This document shows positions 1 to 10,720 of a stretch of DNA of 64,000 nt, piece by piece. Position numbers and translations under genes: made by a program. Source of the DNA: Linderina pennispora (taxonomy: Eukaryota > Kickxellomycota > Kickxellomycetes > Kickxellales > Kickxellaceae); contig NW_024468252.1 in the NCBI RefSeq assembly GCF_002104995.1, positions 310,001 through 374,000 of the forward strand. Reading direction: 5' to 3'. A model generated the notes under the pieces. The model was not told the origin of the DNA and searched no databases. It worked only from the letters and a program-made list of their open reading frames with translations. Each line of letters starts with the position of its first letter. Within the stretch, counting starts at the first letter, position 1.

Positions 1-476
1 ACTTGCTGAACCGGACGTACTCGTTGCGGATCTGGAACGCAAGCTCACGCGTGTGGCACAGGACAATGGTTGACACGGCGCCCGGAACCGGCGTGATCTT
101 GTTGAGCGTTGCCAGGACGAACACGGCGGTCTTGCCGAGACCGGACTTGGCCTGGCACAGAACATCGTTACCGTTGATGGCGGCAGGGATAGTCTCCTGC
201 TGGACCTCCGACGGGTGCTCGAAGCCGCAGTCAACGATGGCACGCAGCAGCTCGGGCTTCATGAGGAAGTCGCGGAAGCTGGTCGAGTGCACACCAACAT
301 AACTGCCCTTGTTGTCCTTGCCGTCAGCCTTGGGGGCAGCGGCGTCGTCAGCCTGGGCGGCGTCATCACCGCCCTCGGCGACCTCAGCATCGGCGGTCTC
401 GGTGGTGGTGGTCGGCTGGAGAGCCTCCTCCTCCTCCTCGTCGTAGTCAATAAGATCCTCAGCGTGGATCGGCCAT
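1..476 (-). CDS. SUB2: DEAD-box RNA helicase SUB2/UAP56, N-terminal part (cut by window edge)
   Basis: ATP-dependent RNA helicase of the TREX/spliceosome pathway, which acts in nuclear mRNA splicing and export. The minus strand reads an acidic N-terminus ([12 protein letters not shown]), a Q-motif region ([14 protein letters not shown]), the Walker A box AKSGLGKT and motif Ia [17 protein letters not shown] with the acidic leader is typical of SUB2/UAP56 rather than other DEAD-box families. The rest, including the DEAD/DECD box, lies beyond base 1. Oddity: the best ATG (474-476) is one base out of frame with the helicase frame, which begins a few codons later. Either there is a one-base indel or the true first exon lies upstream and is spliced in; a GTATGT donor-like site sits near 868-873 on the minus strand. 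The family call is firm; the start is unresolved. Confidence 0.85.
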
Positions 477-1164
477 GGTTAATAAAGAACTAGTCAGAAG
501 GAGCGGCCACAAAAGTAATGTGTATGAGAGCGAGAATAAAGGAGAGGAACGCAGCGAGGTGTTTGGGGGTTAGTAAAGGGAAAAGAGAGAAAACGAACGG
601 CTCCTCAAATAACAACAAAGGACCGAGAAGCCAGAGCGAGCCAGGTCACAGCCGACGCGTCCGCCGTGCGCATAGGCGCGTCGGCGCCAGTCTTGGAGAT
701 CAGGGCAGCCGTAGACACCGGGTCGTTTGCCCAAGATCTTACGCGACCCCATAGGAGCCGCGCGAAGTCGCGTCGAAGACGAGGCGTGATGTGGTCCACG
801 CGTCACCGCATAGGTGTTTCTTGGTCTTGCTCAGCTGGAGTCTCGGGCCTGAGATACTAGGCTGGACATACCTTTTAGGGGTTGGTTGGTTGGTAGAAAG
901 GTGAACTTGTGTGAGTAGGGAGTTGTCGAGATTTGACAAGATGAGCCCGAGATTCAGAAAATGTAATTGAGCGGATAGAAAAAAAGGTGAATAAAATACA
1001 GAGAGCGGAGTGGTATTCAGAAGAAAAGGCGCGGCCAGCATCGCCAATCGACGCGCGTCCTTTTAAACCCATTTTCCTCAGCCGTCTCAAGTGCATCCAG
1101 CGAAAATTTTCGCAAAGTCGTTTATTGAACCGAGCCGGCTAGTCAGAGATGCACTGCGAGCCGG
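477..1164. other. Intergenic/5' region of SUB2, no gene seen
   Basis: No open frame here resembles a protein. It contains a short GTTG run near 883-896 and a possible GTATGT splice donor on the minus strand near 868-873. The donor would allow a spliced 5' leader for the helicase gene on its left. Confidence 0.4.
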
Positions 1165-1488
1165 CTACACGCGGTTAACCCTGACCCACGCATTGGCGCG
1201 AACGATAAACGCCTTCATCTGCACGTCGGTCTGGCACCCGGGCTCAACGTCTCCGTCGTACTCTTGGAATATGCTGGCCATGGTCTGCATGCCCTCGATC
1301 GCCTCCTCAAGCGTGCCTGCAGTGATTTTCATGATCGAGCGGGAGTCGAGATTCCAGTATCCGCCCATGCGGCCCAAGATTTCGCGGACCTTGGTCAGAC
1401 AGACAAACTCGGATTCGAGGGCTATGCTTGCTTGCTCCAGGCTGAGTACCTGGGCGTACGAGAGGTTGTTGATATGGACAATTGACAT
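1165..1488 (-). CDS. Small protein of unknown function, 107 aa
   Basis: Starts at a true ATG (1486-1488) and encodes 107 residues beginning MSIVHINNLSYAQVLSLEQ. The first 80 residues look like two amphipathic helices with a conserved-looking stretch (LGRMGGYWNLDSRSI), followed by a shorter tail with a cysteine. No signal peptide, membrane segment or known motif is visible. The size and helical character would fit a small subunit of a larger complex, but I cannot name the family. Codon use and third-position G/C resemble the surrounding genes, which argues for a real gene. An upstream exon cannot be excluded. Confidence 0.45.
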   Translation of the reverse strand: MSIVHINNLSYAQVLSLEQASIALESEFVCLTKVREILGRMGGYWNLDSRSIMKITAGTLEEAIEGMQTMASIFQEYDGDVEPGCQTDVQMKAFIVRANAWVRVNRV

Positions 1489-2574
1489 TTGATACAGGCG
1501 TGGATAAAGTGTAGAAATACGATGCTGAACTAGAAAGAGCGGCTGGCCTTCACCGGAAATAAAAGCAGGGTTTAAGACTGGCCACGCTTAGCATGGCCTG
1601 ATGATAGCGTAGCCTGTTCCTCGGCCCTTGTCCTTGTGTAACACACCGGACCGGTACCCGCCTATAACATGTTTGTCATTATAGTCCGTGCTTTCGGCGC
1701 TCTGATAGAGAGACCGTGAGCAAGCCAAGCAGGCAGACATTGGAGGATAGTGGGTTGCGACGGCAAAGTTGGAGTTACCACTATCCCAAGATCTATGCAT
1801 GATGCCGACTACTGGGTCCGATCGCAGCCATGGCGGTGCTCTTTCCAAAGAGCACTTGCCTATTGGCACTGGTGCATATATGTCTCAGACCACGACCGGG
1901 GTTCCTGGCTATGCAACATTCTTATGTTGTGCTGTCTGCGAGCCGGCGCAACATTTCCAGATCACCGCTGATTAGCGTATTAGCCTCCAGGCGTGATTGC
2001 TCGGGTGGCTTACGCGCGTGGTTGGGAGCAGAGGGAAGTGCCAATTTTCGGTCCTCTGCTTTTTTAACCACCAGTACTCAATCGAAATTAGCCAATTGCC
2101 CTCACTCCTGTATATAAATACCCGGCAGAATGGCTCCACGGTCGAGACTTTCAGATATAACACTTCGGGCCAACAACAGCCAGCAGCACTCGGCGCGCCA
2201 AATAACTATATTTGATGCACTGAACGCTGCGCATAGACGCAACAAACGCCAGCGCCAGCAGCAGTTGTCAGCCGACGACTGCGAAAATATCGATGGCAAT
2301 GCACATACGCCAAACAAAAAGCCGTCACGGAGGCCACACCTCTACGTTCGCCAAGCAGACAGCAGCTGCTACTCAGCTTAAAAGCAGCACAGCTATGGAC
2401 GTTTGCCCGCCAGTACAGTTGGCTCCATAAACGGATGGTTCCTGCCCAACACAGCCAGTTCAGGACTGTGTAGTCCGCGGCAGGCTGTTAGTATGCGTCA
2501 ACTCCAGACCACCAGTATGCACCGCGTGTCGACTGTACAGCTGCTTGGAGTCACTTGTCTCGCCCACCACCAAC
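1489..2574. other. Intergenic region with a TATA-like element, no firm gene
   Basis: A TATATAAATA element lies at 2111-2120. An open frame from ATG 2130 (83 codons, glutamine/arginine-rich) begins only 10 bp after it, too close for normal initiation. It may be 5' leader of the WD40 gene, or an N-terminal exon if the TATA match is chance. No other gene is supported. Confidence 0.35.
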
Positions 2575-3810
2575 ATGTTTAGACTGTATGCGTCAGACGA
2601 CACACAGGTCAGTGTACTACCGCTGGCATGCAAGTACAATAGCAGAGGCTGGCTTAGACAACAGAATGGCGCTGGTAGACGAAGGTGGGTCGATCAGCAT
2701 CTTCAATACAGTCAGTCATAATGATGATGACAACGGAATGGTGCCGGCGAGTCGATGGCGCGGCCATGACAACGCGATATTTGACATCAAGTGGAGACAC
2801 GGCGATGCGCAGCTGGTGACAGGCGTCGGCGGATGAAACGTGTCGACTTTGGGATATCGAGCAGCAGGCATTGCTAGGCGAGTTCCGCGGTCACTCGCAG
2901 ACTGTGCGGATCGGTGAGCTGGCGCCACGGACGATGCAAACTGCTTCGTTAGCGCATCACGCGACGGATCGATCATGATGTGGGATGTACGTTGCAACAA
3001 GAGCAGCGTCCGATGGCCTGTACACATACCGGCCAGTTAAGACCATCGAACGTGCCCACCATGGCGTTGTTCGTGCAACCAAACCCCACCAACCAAAGAC
3101 TAAAAGACACACCGGCAGTGTTACCAACGTCCAGTCCTTGGCTCACAATCCAAACTTGATAGCCTCGGTAGGGTCAACTAATGCAATGGTTAGGTACTGG
3201 GATATGAGGAGCAGTTACTCGACACGCTCGACGCTGGCCCTACCTGTTCCAGTGGCAACCTTCGCTTCTGCCTGCATCATCCAAGCGCCCACGCGGGGCG
3301 TCGTCGCTGACACTGGATCCTGATGGCACCCGCCTTTACAGCGCCTCCAACGACAACACAGTCTATGTACACAATGCTTTGGCGCCCGGGTACCCGGTGG
3401 CACATCTGACTGCACCCGAGTTTATCTGCGACAGCTTCAACATCAGCACATCAGTGAGTCCATGTGGTCAATACTTGGCAGCCGGATCCACAAACGGCAG
3501 CGTAGTAGTGTGGGAGCTGGATCGGTATGGATTCAACAGCAGCAAGCGGCGGGTTGTGCTGCAGGGCCACACTAAAGAGGCTAGCTGTGTCGCGTGGTAC
3601 CCGCTACAGGACCGCACCCAGCTGGTGACATGTGGAGACGACAGTGTGATGCGTGTGTGGGATATTGATGCGGAGCTGGCAGAGCAGGGGCGGAACGATC
3701 CGATGAAGCGGTGCCAGTGGGGATTGGCCTCGGTGCTAATCAGCAGCATGAGTAAATGTGTGAGTAGCGCTCTTTTTAGCAATGCTTCTGTGGAAATGTG
3801 TGTTTTCTAG
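2575..3810 (+). CDS. CDT2/DTL-like WD40 protein, frame-disrupted
   Basis: CDT2/DTL is the WD40 substrate receptor of the CRL4 ubiquitin ligase that degrades replication-licensing factors in the nucleus. Joined across several frames, the translation shows successive WD40 repeats: a ALVDEGGSISIFNT strand, then GHDNAIFDIKW, DETCRLWDIEQQ, VSASRDGSIMMWDVRCNKSS, IASVGSTNAMVRYWDMR, a TRLYSASNDNTVYVHN repeat, and SPCGQYLAAGSTNGSVVVWE with DDSVMRVWDID. The SRDGSIMMWDVRCNK repeat is the clearest CDT2-type signature. The frame changes near 2640, 2833, 2935, 3030 and 3300, each apparently by one base, so no single frame spans the gene. The 3' end is uncertain: the last frame stops at 3810 soon after the final repeat, with no C-terminal tail visible. 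Family membership is inferred from the repeat pattern; another nuclear WD40 protein remains possible. Confidence 0.6.
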
Positions 3811-4323
3811 AAATTCGCGCATCCTCTTCCCCATTGTTTGCAGCTGCCCATTGAAGAATTGCGTTATTGAATGTGATGATGATACAATCTCCTTACATGG
3901 AAATGCCCAAGTCCAACGGATGATGCGCAGCCTGTGCATGGAGGGACAGGCAATCATTGCGTTATTTTTCCTAAGCCAAGGCAAAGGCGTCCTGGTGACT
4001 ACAAACGTCCATTTTAGGCCGCTATAATTTAGATCCCATGTCCCAACCATGCATGGCTGCTAGAGAGGATTGCCGGCGGTTAGCAAATAGCAAATGGCTT
4101 CAGAGCAAATGCCGCGATATGCACAGTGTATGGGCCTTGTTTGACATGGTCGAAAGAAGAATTCACCAAAAGAACACTTCGATGCAAGCAATCTCTCGTC
4201 TCAGGCAAGTACATAAACGTCTCACACCTGCAACCTCCCTACCCGGCAGCCCCATCCTGTATATTCCGCCAACAGGCACTTTTCCTATTCTATTTCCAAC
4301 ATAAATACATTTTAGCCTCCGCT
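3811..4323. other. Intergenic between WD40 gene and first permease
   Basis: No supported gene. Several short open frames occur but none looks like a protein. The last 100 bp form the likely promoter and leader of the permease. Confidence 0.4.
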
Positions 4324-5883
4324 ATGGCTTCGCTGGTTACAAGGTTCTGGCGCACAGATCCCGCAAAGGGCGATACAGGTAGTGAGGTTTCGTGGAACGA
4401 GCGGTCCGGATGAGCTCGCCGATTCTGCTTCAAACACCCCTAAGCCTATCGGTCTTATCTCAGCCAACCTCCGATCGGGCATCAGTCTGATGATCGGCTC
4501 TGGTATCTTCTCCACGCCAGCTTCGATTCTGCGCCTGGTAGGCACGCCTAGCATGGCCCTCATTCTGTGGATCCTTGGTGGCATTATCTCATATGGAGGA
4601 GCAATGGCCTTCATTGAGCTTGGGCTAATGTACCGCAAGAACGGTGGCACCATGCGGTTCCTAGGCCACATGCGTTCCCAAAGCCGACGGCGCTATTTGG
4701 GTACCTGTTTCGCGTGGGTCATGATTGTGTGCATCCGGCCCGGCGCTATTGCTGCAAACGGCCCGGTTATCGGCAAGTACTGGCTATATGCTGCTGGCGA
4801 GGATCACAACACTGGCTGGAACGCGCGCGGTGTCGGCTGGGGATGCATCACCTTCGTTACTGCGCTCAACATCTTCTCAGGCCAAGTGGTCGCTGCGGCT
4901 GATCAGCCTGTTATCAGTCGTCAAGATCATTGTTCTTCTCATCATCATCATCACTGGTATCGATCGCTGCTGCTGGAGGCATCGATATCGAAAAGAACGA
5001 CAACTGGTCTCGCGGGTTCCGTGGAACCAAGAACGACGCACACTCCTACTCATCGGCGCTCACTAGGGTGTTCTGGGCCTACGATGGATTTACGAACCTT
5101 GGTATACTCACTCGGTCGAAGCTGCGCTAAACCTGAGCGCAATCCTGCCGTGGTCCATTGGTGGTGCTGTTGGGATCGTCTCGTTCCTGTATATAATGGC
5201 CAATGTCGCTTTTTTCTTCGTCGTGCCGATTAATGTGGCTATCAGTAGCGAAGAGATCTTGGCCGCTGAGTTCACATATCGCGTGTTCGGAGACAACGTT
5301 GGACGTATTGCGCTACCAGTGTTCATTGGGTTGTCGGTTCTTGGTGCTATCGCCTCGCAAACCTATGGTGTATCACGCCTTCTGGACTCAGCCAACGAGG
5401 TCGGGTTCATTCCATATGGCCGCAAGATCTGCGGCAACAACAAGCGCACAGGCACTCCGATCGCATCGCTGGTTATCATGTATGTGCTGACCATGATCTA
5501 CCTTCTGGCTCCGCCGCCTGGCAAGGTGTTTGACCTTCTGGTCGACTTTGTCCAGTGGAGCACATGGCTGTTCTACGGCCTTCGCTGCTGTGGGTGCGAT
5601 CGTCCTGCGGTTCAGGATACCGCACCATCCTCTGCGCACATTCAAGTCGTTCCATCCGCTCAACGGTCTGTTCATTCTGTTCTGTGCCTTCATCACGGTC
5701 ATGCCGTTTGTGCCACCTGAAGGTGGAGACAGCGGAGACCCGTACCCGTACTATCTGTCACCGCTACTGGGTGCTCTCACCACACTGGCCGGAGTTGTCC
5801 CTTGGTACTTTAGGATGTTCTGGTGGGCTGACAAGACCGGTGAAGACTACACTCAGTGGATTGCTGAGGAAGAGAGAGGCTGA
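4324..5883 (+). CDS. LAT-type amino-acid permease, copy 1, frame-disrupted
   Basis: APC-superfamily L-type amino-acid transporter, about 510 residues if read through, expected in the plasma membrane or an endomembrane. Signature pieces: GSGIFSTPASIL in TM1, LWILGGIISYGGA in TM2, CIRPGAIAANGPVIGKYWLY, FWAYDGF, ANVAFFFVVP, FIGLSVLGAIASQTYGVSRL, and the C-terminal DPYPYYLSPLLGALTT with VPWYFRMFWW. The frame changes at least six times (near 4400, 4880, 4970, 5100, 5125 and 5580). Compared with copy 2 at 9074, copy 1 carries an extra G near 4880, an extra A near 4967 and extra bases near 5104 and 5582. Long tracts are almost identical to copy 2. The substrate is unknown; members of this family carry large neutral amino acids or methionine. 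Confidence 0.75.
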
Positions 5884-6333
5884 ATAGAGTGAAATTATAC
5901 TATCCAGCTAGGTGGGCTATAGTACTTGCTAATATACAATATCCTTGACTAGCCACCTTACAGGCAAGAGTATGTAGACACCATGGCGATAGCCTTTTAG
6001 CCGCTACGCTGCTCTCAAGATCGCTGGAGCTAATTCGCTGATACTGTCGACGAAGACATTCGCACTATGCTCAGCACTCTGCATATTGTTTGCAAGTTGC
6101 TGCGGCCGTGCTGACCCCGTGCCACATTCTCCCTGCTTCTACAAGCTCCAAAGTGATACCTACGTCACTGCCCGGGTAGTTCAGGTTTGCATGCGAAGCT
6201 TTTATTTCCCGCACGATTGACCACGCACGCAACACTTTATAAAGGGCTGACGCGGCCCTTGTCTCCCGCATATCATCTCTACTCCCCTGCTCATCAGTTT
6301 TTTAATACTCTGTCATTCTGTCAGTGGAACACC
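5884..6333. other. IDO promoter region
   Basis: Intergenic. A TATAAA box at 6238-6243 sits about 95 bp before the IDO start, a normal spacing in this window. No gene seen. Confidence 0.45.
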
Positions 6334-7902
6334 ATGCCAAACCACACTAGTAGCTACAACCCGATGCCATTTTACATGCCTCTCAAACTCGAGGACTACG
6401 ACATCAGCTCGACAAATGGGTTCTTGCCTACCCAGGCCCCGCTGGCAAGGCTGCCCGACCCGTACTATGAGCCTTGGGAGAGGATCGTAGACAAGTTCAA
6501 CCAGCATATGCTTGCCGGCCGAATTCGACCACTGGTGGATAAGGTAACACATCCAAAACGGGACTGCAGCACAGCACACGCTATGGACATATAGATTTGG
6601 GGGAATCTGTCATACTGATAGCTGAATGGATGGGGCGGTGGTCTACAATAGATGCCTGTTCTGGACACCGGAAAGCTGGCAACGATGGCTGAGTATCAGC
6701 GTGCATTCACTCTTCTGAGCTTTCTGGCCCACGCGTATGTGAGAGGGTATAACAGTGCCAAAACAGAGGGGGTTTCTCAGGTAAGAAGCACCATATGCAC
6801 ATATCTGACAACGCACTTTATATAAGTAGTTGTTTTTAATCATTCGAGTCATCCGCCAGCTTTGTAGACGTTGCCAGAATCAATCTCCGTGCCATGGGTG
6901 TCCGTAGCTAATATCCTCGAGATGAACCCAGTTATCTGCCTTGCATCCCTGTGCCATTGGAATTGGCAGCATCTGGATTACATGGCCAAAGACATGATGG
7001 ATATTAGCAACCTTGGTACGCAGTTCACTTTTACTGGCTCAACAGATGAGTCTTGGTTCTATCTGATCCCAACAGCGATAGAGGCTAAGGGTGCACGCGG
7101 GATCAATGCGATTCTGCATGGAATCGAGGGTGTCAGGAACAACGACATACAACAAGTCACTTGGGCATTACACGACATGTCCCAGTCACTTCAGGAAATG
7201 ATTGCCATCCTTCAGCGCATGTATGAGCGGTGTGATCCACACGTGTTTTATTGGAACTTCCGCAAGTATATGAGCGGTTGGAATGATGCGGATGAGTTTC
7301 CACATGGCCTAAAGTACGAAGATGCAAACGATGGCCAATTTTTCAAGTTCTCGGGTGGAAGTGCCGCACAGACTCCGCTAATGCAAGCATTCGACGTTGC
7401 TCTGGGCACTAGACACTATCCAACCTGGCGAGCGCGGCTTGCAGAGCTCGGTTGCGGAAGCGCGTCAACGACTGGCCACCATGGCAGAAGCAGAGCCTCA
7501 GCCGCCACCAGCCAACTCCTACCTGTTGAGCACTCGCGATTACATGCCGGCTGGGCACCGCAGGTTCTTGGAGGACTTGGCAGCCATCTGTATGATCCGC
7601 GAGTTTGTGCTGCTGAATTGCTCGGGTGCAGTGGTTGCTGAGAACGCGGATGGCAATCGGACGCATTGCTCTGCGTCAGGAATATAACCAGTGTGTCGAG
7701 TTGATGAGGGGGTTCCGCGATAAGCACATTATGATCGTGTCGCGGTATGTCATTGCGCCAGCCAAAGGCAGGACCATCAATGCAAGGACAGGCAGCCAGT
7801 GCTCGTGACAGCGACGAGGCCTCTGCTAAGGGCACTGGTGGTACCAATGCAATTCAGTTCCTGAGGCAGATTCGCACGGAAACGAACCAACACCGCTATT
7901 AA
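6334..7902 (+). CDS. Indoleamine 2,3-dioxygenase, three exons, C-terminal part frame-disrupted
   Basis: Heme enzyme that opens the indole ring of L-tryptophan to N-formylkynurenine, the first step of the cytosolic kynurenine pathway towards NAD. Exon 1 6334-6543 ends VDK; intron GT 6544 to AG 6651; exon 2 6652-6780 opens MPVLDTGKL; intron 6781-6867; exon 3 from 6868 opens TLPESISVPWV. All junctions are in phase. Family marks: LPDPYYEPWERI near the N-terminus, GGSAAQTPLMQAFD, YMPAGHRRFLEDL, FRDKHIMIVSRYV with the expected proximal heme histidine, and the C-terminal GTGGTNAIQFLRQIRTET. Frame changes occur near 7405, 7640 and 7770, so the last third is not open in one frame although the peptides are well conserved. 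The gene sits between two LAT permeases on the same strand, which suggests amino-acid uptake plus catabolism. Confidence 0.85.
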
Positions 7903-9073
7903 CTAGTATTTTTCTGTGGGTGATGATATCATGCAGTAGCGCCAATATTTACACACTGGTATCTACCGGGTTCGGGCTATTTCGCGGTTGCATCACAGCG
8001 CTTTAGCCTCCTCTTGAGCCTGCTATAACAGTGTCTAGATTAGGCAATACAGTAGAGAATCGCGGGGGTTTGGCGGTAACTTCACAAGATCGGGTATTGC
8101 GCTGATGCTGCCATCCCAATGTCGCTATGCCAAACGAATCACCTCCGATGCAGACCGCAGTCTATGCGTCGTATCTGATTCACCTGCTGCGCCATGGACG
8201 CATTCCAGTAGCCTGGCTACCTTATCTTCAGGACCCAGTGTGCACAGCACTATGCTGCTAGTGTTTCCAGACTGAGGGGGATATCCAATGGCACGGCCCA
8301 GATATTGCGCCATCGCCTGGCTGTTTTTGGGACCACGAAAGGGGGTAAAAAGGTACATGGGCCCCTCCACGCAGAAAAGGAGCGAGGAGCTTTTCTGCAG
8401 GCACGAATCTTGTGCCAGCAAAGTCTGACCAAGCAGCGCCAAAATCCGCTGGCGTTGGGGATGCCTGGGGGTGAAATGGAGATCATGGTGCATAGCTTCT
8501 GGAATCGACCAGCCACAAGCCTTTGCTAGCGCCGTCGGGTACCTTGGATCTGCAGTGATACAGGCCAAAGCTCCTTGATCAGTTTGCGTTCCAGCTGTTG
8601 AGTCTGCATTTGGGGCCGGGCGCTGGATTTCAATTGGCTTGCGATAGGCGACATCGCCCGGTGGGTGCTGTCTGGTCTGGCCATTTTTCCCAACTGTGAG
8701 CCGACGCTTTAGGCTTACAAATCGCGCTCGCCAAGCATGTACGGGCGGATCAAAAGGTATGTAGCAAGAGGTCGTGAAGCATGAGCGTAAGGATCGCTAA
8801 GGAGTCTAGCCATCGACAGGCTGCCTAGTATATATAGCGGGTGAGCAGGCAGGCGCCTTGCAAGGCTTGTCTAGTGCATCCAGACTATCGTTTCTACCAG
8901 TTTATAATTTTTTTGTAAAAACTCGTGGCAAAGCTGTCGCTTGGCTCCATTTATTCTTCGATATTTATCTTTTTTATCATATCGCATTATCCATCAGCAA
9001 GCATCCTGAGCGGCATCAACCTCCCAGCCATTCTCTAATTCATCTCTCACACACATCTCCTGTCCCCTAAGCC
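7903..9073. other. Intergenic, 1.2 kb, promoter of second permease
   Basis: A TATATATAG box lies at 8829-8837, about 240 bp before the permease ATG. A 147-codon minus-strand frame (8125-8568) opens on TTG rather than ATG and matches nothing I recognise, so no gene is called. Confidence 0.35.
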
Positions 9074-10671
9074 ATGACGGGGATTATTCACAAGCTTTGG
9101 CGCGAAGACTCCGCCGAAACCGATACAAACAACGGCAGCTGGGACGGCGCTGAGAAGGATGGACAGGGCATCGGCGCACCTCCGTCAACTGGGCCGAGGA
9201 AAAACATCGGCATCTTCTCTGCCACCGCGATGGGTGTCAGTCTGATGATCGGCTCCTGGTATCTTCTCCACGCCAGCTTCGATTCTGCGCCTGGTAGGCA
9301 CGCCTAGCATGGCCCTCATTCTGTGGGGTCTCGGTGGCATCATCTCATATGGTGGCGCAACCGCTTTCATTGAACTTGGGCTAATGTACCGTAAGAACGG
9401 TGGCACTATGCGGTTCCTTGGCGCATGCGTTCCCAAAGCCACGGATTCTGTTTGGGTACCTGTTCGCGTGGGTCATGATTGTGTGCATCCGGCCCGGCGC
9501 TATTGCTGCAAACGGCCCGGTTATCGGCAAGTACTGGCTATATGCTGCTGGCGAGGATCACAACACTGGCTGGAACGCGCGCGGTGTCGGCTGGGGATGC
9601 ATCACCTTCGTTACCGCGCTCAACATCTTCTCAGCCAAGTGGTCGCTGCGGCTAATCAACCTCCTGACAGGTAGTCAAGATCATTGTTCTTCTCATCATC
9701 GTCATCACTGGTATCGTCGCTGCTGCTGGAGGCATCGATATCGAAAAGAACGACAACTGGTCCCGCGGGTTCCGTGGAACGAATAATGATGCCCACGGGT
9801 ATGCATCAGCCTTGACCAAGGTGTTCTGGGCCTACGACGGGTTCTCTAATCTGGTGTATTCGCTCGGCGAGCTGCGCAAGCCCGAGCGCAACCTGCCGTG
9901 GTCCATTGGTGGCGCTGTTGGAGTCGTCTCGTTCCTGTATATCATGGCTAACGTAGCCTTCTTCTTTGTTGTCCCCATCGATGTCGCTATTCACTCGGAC
10001 GAGATTCTTGCTGCCGAGTTCTCGTACCGTGTATTTGGTAGCACATTCGGAAAGACTGTCTTGCCGGTCTTCATTGGGCTGTCAGTGCTCGGTGCCATCT
10101 GCGCACAGACATACGGCGTGTCGCGCCTTCTGGACTCAGCCAACGAAGGTTCGGGTTCATTCCATATGGCCGCAAGATCTGCGGCAACAACAAGCGCACA
10201 GGCACTCCGATCGCATCGCTGGTTATCATGTATGTGCTGACGATGATCTACCTTCTGGCTCCGCCACCTGGCAAGGTGTTTGACCTTCTGGTCGACTTTG
10301 TCCAGTGGAGCACATGGCTGTTCTACGGCCTTACTGCTGTGGGTGCGATCATCCTGCGGTTCAGGATACCGCACCATCCTCTGCGCACATTCAAGTCGTT
10401 CCATCCGCTCAACGGTCTGTTCATTCTGTTCTGTGCCTTCATCACGGTCATGCCGTTTGTGCCGCCTGAAGGTGGAGACAGCGGAGACCCGTACCCGTAC
10501 TATCTGTCACCGCTACTGGGTGCTCTCACCACACTGGCTGGAGTTGTCCCTTGGTACTTTAGGATGTTCTGGTGGGCTGACAAGACCGAGCAGGATTACA
10601 CGCAGTGGGTCAACGACGAAGAGGAAGCGGAGAAGCCGGTGCCAGGCGCGGAGCAGATAACCCATGTATGA
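9074..10671 (+). CDS. LAT-type amino-acid permease, copy 2, frame-disrupted
   Basis: Paralogue of the permease at 4324 with the same APC/LAT signatures, including NLVYSLGELRKPERNLPW, ANVAFFFVVPIDVAI and the C-terminal VPWYFRMFWWADKT. The N-terminal 50 residues are unlike copy 1 and hydrophilic (MTGIIHKLWREDSAETD). Frame changes: an extra C near 9256 turns GSGIF into GSW; a second is near 9425 at RFLGA; a third near 9670 adds bases before SQDHCSS; a fourth near 10148 adds one base after SANE. The last 500 bases, from YVLTMIYLLAPPPG to the end, are open. Tracts of near-identity with copy 1 alternate with diverged tracts. The tail EKPVPGAEQITHV is specific to this copy. Confidence 0.78.
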
Positions 10672-10720
10672 GCAATAGATATTGAATGTAATGTAGATCA
10701 AGCATAAATATTGTGAATCG

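Noticed and set aside
8125-8568. 147-codon minus-strand frame between IDO and the second permease
   Set aside because: Opens on TTG, no recognisable domain and no promoter; kept as intergenic.
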